A DNA stretch of 56,809 nt, taken from NCBI RefSeq assembly GCF_006543045.1, contig NZ_RBZW01000076.1, forward strand, positions 1 to 56,809, given 5' to 3'. The position numbers and the translations under genes are program-made. Of the stretch, positions 17,713 to 26,779 are shown in pieces (position 1 is the stretch's first letter; each line of letters starts with the position of its first letter). The notes under the pieces were generated by a model. The model searched no databases, had not been told where the DNA came from, and was given only the letters and a program-made list of their open reading frames with translations. The stretch comes from Salinadaptatus halalkaliphilus (GTDB lineage: Archaea; Halobacteriota; Halobacteria; Halobacteriales; Natrialbaceae).

Positions 17713-18303
17713 GTGCCCGGATCCGAGCTCACCGTCCACGTCAACCGCGACGCGACAGACACCCTCGATCCCGACGTCGAGACACTCGAGACACGCGGGT
17801 CACTCGCCGTCGAGCTCCACGGGCACGAGCGGCCGGCACACGTCCACTGTCGACTCGAGGGCGCCCTCGAGCGAATTGCGACGCTCGAGCAAACGAACTA
17901 CTACATCGAACCCGGTAGCGTCACGGCCGTACCGATCCGGATCGATAACGGACCGATCGACGACCCGATCGAGGGCCGCCTCGAAGTCGTCACCGGATAC
18001 GGCTCCGAATCGGTGTCGATCGATGTCACCGTCACACCCCCGCCACCTTCGGTCGACGTCGACGAGTCGCTGACCGAACCGCGTCGTGACCGGTCGAACC
18101 AGTCCGCAGCACCCGGCGTCCTCGAGGGTATCGACGGTGCGAGCGGCCTCGATCCGGCGACGCTCGCCGTCCTCGTGCTTGGGATACTCGCGGTCGCCGT
18201 GGGGACGGTCTCGGCGGCGACGATCGGCGGCGTCGTCGGCGTCGTCGGTGCCGTCATCGTCGTCGGCGGGGTCGGCGTTGCGCTGTGGATGTTGTTTGCC
18301 TGA
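17713..18303 (+). CDS. Haloarchaeal membrane-anchored protein of unknown function
   Basis: A 196-aa protein starting with GTG at 17713, 15 bp after the Trm112 gene. Residues 1-115 look like a beta-sandwich (ELTVHVNRDATDT, SVSIDVTVTPPPPSVDV) resembling CARDB-type or filament-cap domains. A short linker leads to two hydrophobic helices (LAVLVLGILAVAVGTVSA and GVVGVVGAVIVVGGVGVALW) at the C-terminus, so it is tail-anchored. I do not recognise the family. Close spacing suggests co-transcription with the Trm112 gene. Confidence 0.65.
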   Translation: MPGSELTVHVNRDATDTLDPDVETLETRGSLAVELHGHERPAHVHCRLEGALERIATLEQTNYYIEPGSVTAVPIRIDNGPIDDPIEGRLEVVTGYGSESVSIDVTVTPPPPSVDVDESLTEPRRDRSNQSAAPGVLEGIDGASGLDPATLAVLVLGILAVAVGTVSAATIGGVVGVVGAVIVVGGVGVALWMLFA

Positions 18304-18339
18304 GAACTATCGTGGAGCGACCGAACAACGAGTGGTGTG

Positions 18340-18348
18340 TTTATAATC
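18340..18348 (+). promoter_or_regulatory. TATA box of the methyltransferase gene at 18370
   Basis: TTTATAATC is centred about 26 nt upstream of the ATG at 18370 and is a near-ideal haloarchaeal TATA element for a leaderless transcript. Confidence 0.55.
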
Positions 18349-18369
18349 TGTCGAGTGGACACGCTGCCC

Positions 18370-18864
18370 ATGCGAATACCCAGTGTATACCTGAAAACCG
18401 CCCTGTTCACGGTGGTCGTTCCAGGAACAATCGCTGTCGGGATTCCATCGCTCCTGGCGAGATGGCGACCGCACCCACAACTCCCGATTCGCAGACGGAC
18501 CGGGAACATTGCCGGCGGTCTCTCGCTGGCCGCCGGGGTTGCCCTGTACGCGCAGACGGTGTTTCAATTCGGGAAGGGTGACGGGACGCCCTCCCCGACC
18601 GACGAGCCCGACGAACTCGTCACCGATGGCAGCTACGCTCATTCGCGAAATCCGATGTACGTCGGCGTGCTGTTGATCATCCTCGGACAGGCACTCCGGC
18701 ACCGGTCGGTCTCGATCCTCTGGTGGGGCCTCGGTTGCTGGATCGGGTTTCACAATCGAGTGATCCGATACGAGGAACCCCACCTGGCTGCAACGTACGA
18801 CGACGCCTACGAGCAGTATTGTGAGCAGGTTCCTCGGTGGCTCCCCACGAGTCGTCGTTCGTAA
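18370..18864 (+). CDS. Isoprenylcysteine carboxyl methyltransferase / PEMT-like membrane methyltransferase
   Basis: A 164-aa membrane protein of about four helices. VTDGSYAHSRNPMYVGVLL is the family's cofactor-binding segment, and RYEEPHLAATYDDAYEQYC with VPRWLP is the C-terminal signature. These small enzymes methylate isoprenylcysteines, phospholipid head groups or other membrane substrates; the archaeal substrate is unknown. The ATG at 18370 sits at the right distance from a TATA box, so I prefer it to the longer frame from 18337. Confidence 0.82.
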   Translation: MRIPSVYLKTALFTVVVPGTIAVGIPSLLARWRPHPQLPIRRRTGNIAGGLSLAAGVALYAQTVFQFGKGDGTPSPTDEPDELVTDGSYAHSRNPMYVGVLLIILGQALRHRSVSILWWGLGCWIGFHNRVIRYEEPHLAATYDDAYEQYCEQVPRWLPTSRRS

Positions 18865-18971
18865 CCGATATCGAGCCCGCCACAGAGCACGTGGCGGGCG
18901 TCGGTATCGACGGGCTGGCTCCGTATCGACGTGTCGTTACGTTTTACCCCCACCAGCCCGAATCGAGGGTA

Positions 18972-20462
18972 ATGACTGCCCAAACCGTCCAGCAGGGCGA
19001 CCTCGTCACCGTCATCGGTCTCGAGGTCCACGTCCAGCTGGAGACCGACACGAAGATCTTCTGTGGCTGCTCGACCGAACAGACCGACGAGCCCAACGAG
19101 CACGTCTGTCCCGTCTGTCTCGGCCTGCCCGGCGCACTGCCGGTGCTCAACGAGGGTGCTGTCGAAGCCGCCGTCAAGATCGGCAAGGCGATCGACGCCG
19201 AGATCCCCGAAGAAACCCGCTTTCACCGCAAGAACTACTACTACCCCGACCTCCCGAAGAACTTTCAAATCACGCAGTACGACGAGCCGATCTGTGCCGA
19301 CGGCGAACTCGAGGTGGCCGTCGAGGGCACCCGCCGGACGATCACGATCGAGCGCGCGCATCTCGAAGAGGACCCGGGCAGCCTCCAGCACGTCGGCGGC
19401 GGGATCGACACCGCCGACTACACGCTGGTGAACTACAACCGCGCCGGGACGCCGCTGATGGAGATCGTTACCGCACCGGACTTTCGCAGCCCGAGCGAGG
19501 TGCGGGCGTTCCTCGCCGAACTCGAGGAAGTCCTCGAGTACCTGGGGGTCTTCGACGCCGAGCGCGACGGCAGTCTCCGGATCGACGCCAACCTCTCGAT
19601 CATCCCCGAGGACGAAATCGAAAGCGGTGATATCGACGATATCGGTTCCAGCGCCCTCGAAACGGCCAATCGCACCGAGGTCAAGAACATCTCGAGTCAC
19701 AAGGGTGCACAGAAGGCCCTGGCCTACGAGGAAACCCGCCAGAAGAACGCGATCGAGCGCGGGCGCGCGGTCGAACAGGAGACTCGCCACTGGGACGAGT
19801 CCCGCGGCATCACGGTCTCGATGCGCTCGAAAGAGGAGGAAAAAGACTATCGTTACTTCGAGGAGGCCGATCTGCCGCCGCTGCGGGTCGCCGACTGGAA
19901 AGACGAGATTTCGATACCGGAACTGCCCTCGGCCAGACGCGAGCGATTCCAGGCCGAGTACGGCCTCGACGAGGAATCGGCCTCGAAACTCACCTCGACA
20001 AAACAGGTCGCGGACTTCTACGAAACCGTCGCCGCCGAGTTCGACCCCGACCTCGCGGCGACCTGGGTCGCCGACAACCTGCTGGGCGAACTCAACTACC
20101 GCGATATGGAGATCACCGACCTCGAGGGTCGCTTGAACGAGGTAACCCGCCTCGTCGAACTCGTCGCGACCGACGAAATTACGGCGAAAAATGCCCGTGA
20201 GACGGTCCTGCGCTCGATGCTCGACGACGAACGGACACCCGAGGAGATCGTCGACGCGGAGGGACTGGGCAAGACCGGCGAGGACGAGGTCCAGCAGGCG
20301 GTCGTCGAGGCGATCGACGAGAATCCCGACGCCGTTTCCGACTACGAATCCGGTGACGACGGCGCGATCAACTTCCTCGTCGGCCAAGTGATGCAAAAGA
20401 CCGGCGGCAGCGCCGACCCCGGCGATGTCAACCAGCTACTACGGGCCGAACTCGAGGCGTAG
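18972..20462 (+). CDS. gatB: Asp-tRNA(Asn)/Glu-tRNA(Gln) amidotransferase subunit B
   Basis: A 496-aa GatB. VTVIGLEVHVQL and the zinc/magnesium-binding Cys set (FCGCSTEQ and HVCPVCLGLPGALPVLN) open the kinase domain. NYNRAGTPLMEIVTAPDF and the DYRYFEEADLPP block follow, and a helical plus tail domain binds tRNA. It phosphorylates mischarged Glu or Asp on tRNA before amide transfer by GatA. Haloarchaea use GatCAB for Asn-tRNA, with GatDE for Gln-tRNA, so GatB most likely serves Asn-tRNA; no gatA or gatC is adjacent. A CGTTTTACC box about 28 nt upstream supports the ATG at 18972. Confidence 0.94.
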   Translation: MTAQTVQQGDLVTVIGLEVHVQLETDTKIFCGCSTEQTDEPNEHVCPVCLGLPGALPVLNEGAVEAAVKIGKAIDAEIPEETRFHRKNYYYPDLPKNFQITQYDEPICADGELEVAVEGTRRTITIERAHLEEDPGSLQHVGGGIDTADYTLVNYNRAGTPLMEIVTAPDFRSPSEVRAFLAELEEVLEYLGVFDAERDGSLRIDANLSIIPEDEIESGDIDDIGSSALETANRTEVKNISSHKGAQKALAYEETRQKNAIERGRAVEQETRHWDESRGITVSMRSKEEEKDYRYFEEADLPPLRVADWKDEISIPELPSARRERFQAEYGLDEESASKLTSTKQVADFYETVAAEFDPDLAATWVADNLLGELNYRDMEITDLEGRLNEVTRLVELVATDEITAKNARETVLRSMLDDERTPEEIVDAEGLGKTGEDEVQQAVVEAIDENPDAVSDYESGDDGAINFLVGQVMQKTGGSADPGDVNQLLRAELEA

Positions 20463-20514
20463 TCGGCTTCCGGTACCCAGCGAATTATGAGGGACCACCG
20501 GTTGGCTACTCGAC

Positions 20515-21510
20515 ATGGATCGTATCACGTTGGGCAACGACGAGTTCGAGGGGCAAAACAACGCGTACGTGCTTCTCGACGAGGATCGGGACGACCTCGC
20601 GCTGCTCGACACCGGACTTTCGATGCCATCGATCCGCGAGGATCTTCGAACCGGTCTCGAGCGGCGTGGCTACGGATTTGCAGATGTCGACGAGATCGTG
20701 CTCACCCACCACCACATCGATCATGCGGGCCTGGCCGGTGAGATACAGGCCGAAAGCGACGCGACGGTGTACGTCCACGAGGCCGACGCCCCGCTCGTTG
20801 CGGGGGCCCAGGAGACGATCGACACGGTCGAACGACAGCGTCGCAAGCGCCTCGAGTCGTGGGGCGTCCCGGCCGATGCCATCGACCAACTCGAGACCTT
20901 TTTCGAGAACTCCCAGTACGCCCGCGGCGAGCCCGCCGACGTGACGCCGATCACGGACGGCGACATCCTCGAGGTCGGCGGGTGGCACCTCGAGACGATC
21001 CACACGCCGGGTCACGCCGCCGGTCTCTGTAGTTTCGATGTCCTCGAGCGCCCGGACTCGGCGGCGGTCGACGAAGCGTTCGTCGGCGATACCGTCCTCC
21101 CGACGTACACGCCGAACGTCGGCGGTGCTGACGTCCGCATCGACCGCCCGCTGGCGACGTATCTCGAGTCGCTCGAACGCCTCGTCGACCGCGGGTACGA
21201 TCGGTTCTGGCCGGGCCATCGCGACCCGATCGAGACGCCGCGCGAGCGCGTAAAAACGATCGTCGACCACCACCACGAGCGAACCGATCGAGTGCTCGCC
21301 ATCCTCCGAGAGCACGGTCCCTGTGACCCCTGGACCGTCAGCGAGCACCTCTTTGGTGATCTCTCGGGTGTCCACGTCATGCACGGCCCCGGCGAGGCCT
21401 TCGCCCACCTCGACCAGCTCCATCAGGACGGACGCCTCGAACGCGAAGACGGCGTCTATCACCTGCTGGCGGACGACCGCGACGGGAGGGCGCCATCCTG
21501 CCGTCGGTGA
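20515..21510 (+). CDS. MBL-fold metallohydrolase with C-terminal winged helix (LACTB2/glyoxalase II-like)
   Basis: A 331-aa protein. THHHIDHAG provides the metal-binding HxHxDH set (HHHIDH), TPGHAAGLC and VGDTVLP supply the later His and bridging Asp, and WPGHRDPI the last His. The final 90 residues form a winged helix (VLAILREHGPCDPWTVSEHL) like that in LACTB2-type hydrolases. It probably hydrolyses a thioester or other small ester, though RNA hydrolysis is possible for this subgroup. A GAATTATG box near 20481 precedes the ATG. It is 52 bp after gatB but probably has its own promoter. Confidence 0.85.
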   Translation: MDRITLGNDEFEGQNNAYVLLDEDRDDLALLDTGLSMPSIREDLRTGLERRGYGFADVDEIVLTHHHIDHAGLAGEIQAESDATVYVHEADAPLVAGAQETIDTVERQRRKRLESWGVPADAIDQLETFFENSQYARGEPADVTPITDGDILEVGGWHLETIHTPGHAAGLCSFDVLERPDSAAVDEAFVGDTVLPTYTPNVGGADVRIDRPLATYLESLERLVDRGYDRFWPGHRDPIETPRERVKTIVDHHHERTDRVLAILREHGPCDPWTVSEHLFGDLSGVHVMHGPGEAFAHLDQLHQDGRLEREDGVYHLLADDRDGRAPSCRR

Positions 21511-21533
21511 CGATCAGTAGCGGCGTCCCCGAA

Positions 21534-21896
21534 TCACTCGAGGAGACCGCCCTGATAGTCGGCGACGGCCTCGCGGAAGTCGTCGGGAACCGCGATCGGT
21601 TCTTCGCTCTCGAGGGAGACGGCGACGTGGGTCACCGTCCCCTCGGCGACGAGGGAGCCGTCCGCGCGTTCGATCCGGTGCTCGGAGGTGAAACTCGAGG
21701 TGCCGATCTCGACGAGGCGCAACCGATTACGGAGTTCGTCGTCGAACTCCGCCCCATCGCGGTAGTCGAGCGAGGCGCTGACCGTGTGGATCTGCCAGCC
21801 GTCCGCTTCCATCCGGTCGTACTCGTAGTCAATCTCCCGCAGGAACGCCGAAACGGCCTCGTCCTGATATTCGAGCCGCGAGCAGGTTCGGCCGAG
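21534..21896 (-). pseudogene. 5'-truncated acyl-CoA thioesterase (4HBT hotdog) remnant
   Basis: The minus-strand frame reads LEYQDEAVSAFLREIDYEYD through SASLDYRDGAEFDDELRNRL to the stop at 21534, a clear hotdog thioesterase C-terminal four-fifths. The first roughly 25-30 residues of the family, with the GHVNNAVY active-site helix, are missing. The frame instead runs back into the TAG stop of the metallo-beta-lactamase gene, in the same frame. There is no ATG, GTG or TTG between that stop and Met at 21812, which lies well inside the fold. A deletion joining the two genes is the simplest explanation. A 92-aa product from 21812 would lack the catalytic helix. Confidence 0.7.
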
Positions 21897-22688
21897 CTAC
21901 AGCTCGCGCAACCGCTCGAGATCGCCGCCATCGTGGCCACAGAACACCTGTGCGTCGTGGCGGTGCTCGAGGTCTTTGACGAGTCGAACGCTCTCTACCC
22001 AGTGGCGTTTACTCCAGAGCAACCCGCCGCCCATCGGGTGCTCGTCGGTGTAGTTCGCCCGCGAGTAGGCTAAATCGCCCGCGAGGACGATCGTCCCGAC
22101 GGCCTCGAGGTCGAGTTTGACCCCGAGGAGTCCGGGCGTGTGGCCCGGCAGCCGCAGTAGCTCGAGATCCTCGACGGCCTGCACGCGGTCCCGATGGACG
22201 ACCTCCCACGCGAGGTCGTGATCGAAATCCGCCGGCAGGTAGGCGACATCCCCCTCGTCGGTCTTGGCGCTGTAGTAGGCGTATTTCAGCTCGCGCTCGT
22301 GGACGTAGATCGGGACGTCCGTTCCCGCGAAGGCGGCTAGTCCGCCCGCGTGATCGAGGTGGAGGTGGGTCTGGATCACCGCGTCGATATCCCCGAGGGC
22401 GTAGCCGGCGTCGGCGAGATCGTCCTCGAGCGGCCGGAGACCGGTGTGTTCGAACGCCGCGTAGAGGTCGGCCGGCCAGTGGCCCGAATCGGCGTCGGGA
22501 TGGGAACCCGTATCCCAGAGAATCGTCGCCTCGGGATGCTCGATGACGAGGTTGTAGACGGGACCATCTTTCATCACGGCGTCGGGGTTCGGATCGCTGG
22601 CAGTTCCCTGGACGGCGCCCTCGAGAATGTTGTTCACGTCCGTGGTGATCGTCCCGCGTTCGATCGGCGTGATCGTCGCATCGACCAT
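21897..22688 (-). CDS. MBL-fold hydrolase, N-acyl-homoserine lactonase-like family
   Basis: A 263-aa protein with THLHLDHAGG as the dinuclear metal site, LPGHTPG and LAGDLAY for later ligands, and a C-terminal CGHDGGD. The NNILEG, GPVYNLVI and WDTGSHPDAD N-terminal strands match the AiiA/AhlD-like lactonase group. The real substrate could be a lactone, a thioester or a small ester; a quorum-related role in an archaeon is only inference. Its stop codon is directly followed, in frame, by the truncated thioesterase, which suggests a deletion at its 3' end. The ATG at 22688 is the only good start. Confidence 0.83.
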   Translation of the reverse strand: MVDATITPIERGTITTDVNNILEGAVQGTASDPNPDAVMKDGPVYNLVIEHPEATILWDTGSHPDADSGHWPADLYAAFEHTGLRPLEDDLADAGYALGDIDAVIQTHLHLDHAGGLAAFAGTDVPIYVHERELKYAYYSAKTDEGDVAYLPADFDHDLAWEVVHRDRVQAVEDLELLRLPGHTPGLLGVKLDLEAVGTIVLAGDLAYSRANYTDEHPMGGGLLWSKRHWVESVRLVKDLEHRHDAQVFCGHDGGDLERLREL

Positions 22689-22805
22689 GCGTCGACAAAG
22701 GCCGACAGGCGTTTATACGTGGCCACCGCCGCCGAGGCGGACCGCGACGACCGATACTGCTACTGCCGGCCATACTGCTATCCCCCATCGCGTCGATCGG
22801 ATGAC

Positions 22806-22940
22806 ATGGTCAGCGCGTCGACGGTCGTGATCCTCGCCGGCATCGTCCTGTTGTTCGTCCCGATCCCGCCGATCGCGACGATCGGTGGCATCCTCGTCAT
22901 CCTACTGGGTATCGTGCTCCGGGTGGTATTCGATCTGTGA
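22806..22940 (+). CDS. Small membrane protein (44 aa)
   Basis: A 44-residue protein beginning MVSASTVVILAGIVLLFVPI and ending LLGIVLRVVFDL, almost entirely hydrophobic with a PIPPIA turn between two short helices. It resembles the small transporter-like or stress membrane peptides common in haloarchaea, but I do not recognise the family. It is divergent from the lactonase-like gene by 117 bp. Only the start at 22806 gives a membrane protein without a basic leader; the frame is open further upstream with non-protein-like composition. Confidence 0.55.
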   Translation: MVSASTVVILAGIVLLFVPIPPIATIGGILVILLGIVLRVVFDL

Positions 22941-23047
22941 CCGACCACAGATGAGCCGGGAGACGGACCGCGTCCGCAACCGAGACACGACCCGTGGGTG
23001 GGCGTGTTAGGTCCACGACTTAAGCCGCCGGCACCGAACGCTCAGAC

Positions 23048-24328
23048 ATGACATCGCGACCCCGCGTCGCCGTCGTCGGCGCTGGACTGGCCGGACTCGT
23101 CGCCGCGCGTCACCTCGCGGGTGGTGGCCTCGAGGTCGAGGTCCTTGAGCGGCGGGCGACCGTCGGCGGCCGGGTCCGGACGCTCGAGCGGGACGGCTAT
23201 CGGTTCGATCGTGGCTTTCAGGTTCTCTTTACCGCGTATCCGGCCGTACGGCGTGAACTCGACCTCGAGGCGCTCTCACTGCGTCGGTTCGCGCCGGGAG
23301 CCGTCATCGCGGGACCGAATCGTCGCTCGACGCTTGGCGATCCGCTTGGCGATCCCGCCGCGTTGCCGGCGACGCTGGCGAGCCGAAACGCGACGCTGGG
23401 CGACAAACTTCGCGTGGCACGACTCCAGTTCGAACTGCGTCGCAGGCCCCTCGAGACGGTCTTCGATCGGCCCGACGAGTCGATCGCCGCGTCGCTTCGC
23501 TCGCGGGGGTTCTCCGAGCGGTTTCTATCGACGTTCGTCGCGCCGTTCTACGGCGGCATCACGCTCGATCGGTCGCTGTCGACCTCGAAGCGCGTCTTCG
23601 AGTACACGTTCGGCGCGCTCGCAACGGGCGACATCGCAGTCCCGGCAGCGGGTATGGGTGCGATTCCGGCTCAGCTCGCCGACCACGCTCGAGACGTCGG
23701 GGCGACTCTCGAGACGGGCGCCACCGTCGAGTCGGTCGTCGACGGCGGGGACGACGAGGTCACGATCGAAACGGGCGACGGGAGCGAAACGGTCGACGCG
23801 GTCGTCGTGGCGACGGATCCGCCGACGGCCTCCCGGCTCACCGACGTCGACGCGATCCCGACCGACGGCCGCGGCTGTGTCACCCAGTACTATCGGCTGG
23901 CCGGCGACATCGACCTCGAGACGGGGCGGCGTCTCCTGTTGAACGCCGCCGAATCGGGGCCGAATCACGTCGTCCCACTCAGTCAGGTCGCGCCCGAATA
24001 CGTACCCGGCGACGCGACCGTGCTCAGTGCGACGTACCTCGGAATCCCCGACGCCGACGACGAGACGCTCGCAGAACGGACCCGTCGAACGCTCGCGTCG
24101 TGGTATCCCGAACCCGTCGTCGACGAGTTCGAGTTGCTACACACCGACCGGATTCCGTTCGCACAGTTCGCGCAGCCGCCGGGAATCCACGATCGGCTGC
24201 CCGACGCTCGCGATCCGTCGGGGGCCGTCTATCTGGCCGGGGATTACACGCGCTGGTCGTCGATCCAGGGGGCGATGGCGAGCGGTCGCGACGCGGCCCA
24301 GGCCGTCATCGAGGACTGCTCGGAGTGA
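23048..24328 (+). CDS. FAD-dependent amine-oxidase/protoporphyrinogen-oxidase-like oxidoreductase
   Basis: A 426-aa flavoprotein. Residues 5-35 form the dinucleotide-binding fold (VAVVGAGLAGLVAARHLAGG) and are followed by VLERRATVGGRVRTLERDGY, the GGR motif of the amine oxidase/phytoene desaturase superfamily. The C-terminus has the second FAD-contacting stretch, AVYLAGDYTRWSSIQGAMAS. The superfamily includes phytoene desaturases, protoporphyrinogen oxidases and UDP-galactopyranose mutases; none can be preferred from motifs alone. An ACTTAAGC box at 23018-23025 lies about 27 nt upstream of the ATG, supporting a leaderless start. Confidence 0.85.
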   Translation: MTSRPRVAVVGAGLAGLVAARHLAGGGLEVEVLERRATVGGRVRTLERDGYRFDRGFQVLFTAYPAVRRELDLEALSLRRFAPGAVIAGPNRRSTLGDPLGDPAALPATLASRNATLGDKLRVARLQFELRRRPLETVFDRPDESIAASLRSRGFSERFLSTFVAPFYGGITLDRSLSTSKRVFEYTFGALATGDIAVPAAGMGAIPAQLADHARDVGATLETGATVESVVDGGDDEVTIETGDGSETVDAVVVATDPPTASRLTDVDAIPTDGRGCVTQYYRLAGDIDLETGRRLLLNAAESGPNHVVPLSQVAPEYVPGDATVLSATYLGIPDADDETLAERTRRTLASWYPEPVVDEFELLHTDRIPFAQFAQPPGIHDRLPDARDPSGAVYLAGDYTRWSSIQGAMASGRDAAQAVIEDCSE

Positions 24329-24469
24329 CGGTTCGGGCGGCGTGAGGTAGACGGTCTGACTGTGTCACGTGGCCGACTATCCCGCGAGGGTGCAAAGAGG
24401 ACGGGTCTAGAGACGTAGGGTAGTTCTCCCGGCACTTCTGCGTGGCTATATCGCCATAGAAACTGATAG

Positions 24470-25192
24470 TTACAACCGGTCGCGACACGCGCGCAGCTTC
24501 GGGAACCACAGCGACTCGTCGGTCGATTCGTCGTAGACCACGGGGTGAAACTGACCCGCGTCGACGACCAACGGCGACTGGAAGTCGGGGCCGTACATGC
24601 CGTTGACGGTTGCGCCACGCGCGAGTCGGGTAAATGCCGGCACCACGAGGACGTCGCTCTCGTCGTAGGTGGTCTGGCCGTAGAGGAAACACGGAACCTT
24701 TCGACCGTCGGCCGACAGCGCGGGATGGTCGTGGCCGACGACGTACAGTTCGGCGCCGGCCGTCGGTTTCTCGTGGCCGTGACAGACGACCGTCGTCTCA
24801 TCCGCGAGCCGATATTCGGACTGGCGGTCGGCCTCGAGAACGTCCGCGAGCACCGTGTGCTCGAGCATCGCGTCGTGGTTGCCGGGCGTGACGACGAGCG
24901 TCGCGTCGTTTGCAGCGACGAGATCGGAGAGCATCTCGAGATCGTCCTCGACGCCTCGTGGAACGCGGTCGAACGCGTGTAACAGGTCGCCCGCGACGAC
25001 GACCGTCGCGGGTTCGTGTCGTCGACACAGCGTCTCGAGACGCTCGAGCACGTCGCGACCGCCCTCAAGGGGTGCCTCGACGCTCGAGGCGGTTCCACGA
25101 CCGAAGTGGAGGTCCGCGACGACGAGTGCGTCGGCTGCCGGGACGTAGACGCTTCGGGCGTCGAACGCAACGGGACAGTCAGGGAGGGGCAC
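24470..25192 (-). CDS. Metallophosphoesterase (COG1407-like, PP2A/Mre11 fold)
   Basis: A 240-aa calcineurin-like phosphoesterase. Metal ligands are visible in VVADLHFGRG, VVAGDLLHAFD, VTPGNHDAML, VVCHGHEK and VVGHDHPAL, in the canonical order. Archaeal members of this group often sit beside the DNA helicase Lhr and are annotated as ICC-like phosphoesterases. Here the partner is archaeosortase A, which ends 15 bp upstream on the same strand, so the two probably share a transcript. The substrate is unknown, and there is no signal peptide. Confidence 0.85.
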   Translation of the reverse strand: MPLPDCPVAFDARSVYVPAADALVVADLHFGRGTASSVEAPLEGGRDVLERLETLCRRHEPATVVVAGDLLHAFDRVPRGVEDDLEMLSDLVAANDATLVVTPGNHDAMLEHTVLADVLEADRQSEYRLADETTVVCHGHEKPTAGAELYVVGHDHPALSADGRKVPCFLYGQTTYDESDVLVVPAFTRLARGATVNGMYGPDFQSPLVVDAGQFHPVVYDESTDESLWFPKLRACRDRL

Positions 25193-25207
25193 GGATTCGT
25201 CGGGCGC

Positions 25208-26227
25208 TCACTGGTTCGTCTGCCGGTCGGGTCTGGCCTCGCTCTCGCCGAGGGCCTCGAAGAGGTCGTACTCGGTGCCAGTAAGGACGTAAAGCACCTC
25301 CTCGAGGGGTGCGAGCACCTCGGGGAGGATCTTGACGACGAGGTAGGTGATAGCGACGAGGGCGACCACGGAGAGGGTCTGGGAGATGTAGTTGTGCGCG
25401 ACGAGAAAGGAGACGCGGTCGGGCTGGGCGCCCATATACGTCGTCATCGCGGAGACGAGCCACTCCTGCTGGAACCAGCCATAGGGAGAGGCGAGCGCGA
25501 TGAAGACGTTGCGAGCCAGGTTGAGAAACCAGATGACGCCGACGGCGAGTGCAAGCGCCGAGAGCTTGCGTTTCAGCGGCGCAGCCACCGACGCGATCAG
25601 CCCGCCGAAGATGGCCATGCTCCCGATGCCGGTACAAGCGAGGACGATGTAGGTCGTCCGGCCGGTGACGGTCTCGTCGGGATCGAAGTCGAAGCGGCTC
25701 TGGTAACCGTTTACGCCCTCGTTGATGCCGGGGCTGTAACCAAGCAACTCCATGCCGTAGTGGGCTTGTGCGGCGGTCGTCTCGATGAGCCACTGCCGGA
25801 AGATCGGAATCGTCTCGGCCGGCAAGTAGATGAGTCCCATGATCGCGACGGCTTTCGAAAGCAACAACAGGGACGATCGACCGCCGTAGAGCAGATAACC
25901 GGTGTAAACACACAGCGGCAACGCGGCCAGCGCCAAAATCGTCTGCAGCGGGCTCTGGGCGTCGAGGTAGTAGTACGGCACCATCGTCAGCCAGAAGACG
26001 CCGAAGACGACCCAGGCTCCCGCGGCGAGATACCGCGCCGGTGTCAGGTCTCCGCGCCACTGGAGGACGATCGCGGCGAAAAATCCCGCGATGGCGAGCC
26101 ACGCGAGCGGATCGATCGGCTCCACGCTCGCGAGTGACGCCACGAGAACCGACGCCGTGGGCTCGAGCACGGCGGCCGTAACGGCGCTCGAGGAAGAAGT
26201 CACGGCAACCCCAATGGAGGACAGCAT
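25208..26227 (-). CDS. artA: Archaeosortase A
   Basis: A 339-aa polytopic membrane transpeptidase of the exosortase/archaeosortase class. The catalytic Cys is in LACTGIGSMAIFGG (about Cys198) and a conserved Arg in LNLARNVFIA (about Arg239). The 41-residue spacing equals that I recall for the Haloferax enzyme (C173/R214). A later RVSFLVAHNYISQ segment holds the remaining conserved polar residues. ArtA cleaves PGF-CTERM signals and attaches surface proteins, including the S-layer glycoprotein, to a lipid. I prefer the ATG at 26227; the frame also allows 26290, but the extra residues are not hydrophobic. It is the first gene of an operon with the phosphoesterase. Confidence 0.92.
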   Translation of the reverse strand: MLSSIGVAVTSSSSAVTAAVLEPTASVLVASLASVEPIDPLAWLAIAGFFAAIVLQWRGDLTPARYLAAGAWVVFGVFWLTMVPYYYLDAQSPLQTILALAALPLCVYTGYLLYGGRSSLLLLSKAVAIMGLIYLPAETIPIFRQWLIETTAAQAHYGMELLGYSPGINEGVNGYQSRFDFDPDETVTGRTTYIVLACTGIGSMAIFGGLIASVAAPLKRKLSALALAVGVIWFLNLARNVFIALASPYGWFQQEWLVSAMTTYMGAQPDRVSFLVAHNYISQTLSVVALVAITYLVVKILPEVLAPLEEVLYVLTGTEYDLFEALGESEARPDRQTNQ

Positions 26228-26328
26228 GTACACGGCAAAATCGATGGACGCTCGAGATATCAATCTGACGCTCTGTCCCAAACGCGTCACAGAACCGTTC
26301 CCATGCGATCCGCCGAGAAACGACCGAG

Positions 26329-26712
26329 CTACGGCGCTTCCAACAGCCCGTATCTGATGCGGTAGACGACCGCCCCGAGAATCGACCCGACGCCGAAACT
26401 CGAGACGGCAGGAGCGGTCCGATCACTCTTCGCGTTCGATCCGAGCGCTAGCGAGACGACGGTCGGCAGACCGCGTCCCACCACGCGACGGAGCTTCGAG
26501 CGACGAAGCGACCAGATGTCCCGATCACACAGGACGCGATAGCCGACTGCCCACGCCCCACCGAGTAGCACCCATCGCAGTTCCGCCGTCTCGAGGGAGA
26601 CGGTGGTCACGTCCGAATCGATATCCAGCCACCGGTCGGCACCTACCAGCAGCCACAGCCCGACCGCGTGCACGACCAAATCGGCGATAGCGTAGGCTCT
26701 GTACGGGATCAT
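26329..26712 (-). CDS. Small haloarchaeal membrane protein of unknown function
   Basis: A 127-aa protein beginning MIPYRAYAIADLVVHAVGLW. It has an N-terminal membrane helix, an acidic loop (DIDSDVTTVSLETAE), a second helix (LRWVLLGGAWAVGYRVLC), a basic loop and a weak C-terminal helix. I do not recognise the family. The ATG at 26712 is favoured because the frame upstream is arginine-rich. It lies just upstream of artA on the same strand (101 bp) and could be read through into it. Confidence 0.6.
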   Translation of the reverse strand: MIPYRAYAIADLVVHAVGLWLLVGADRWLDIDSDVTTVSLETAELRWVLLGGAWAVGYRVLCDRDIWSLRRSKLRRVVGRGLPTVVSLALGSNAKSDRTAPAVSSFGVGSILGAVVYRIRYGLLEAP

Positions 26713-26779
26713 GGTGTTCGTATCGTCCAGGTCGAATAAAAATGTGCGTGTAACGACGAGTCCAGCTACGGTAGAACGG

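Noticed and set aside
24352-24396. Possible further palindrome copy (ACGGTCTGACTGTGTCACG).
   Set aside because: Only part of one arm is alike and there is no matching second arm, so it is too weak to call.
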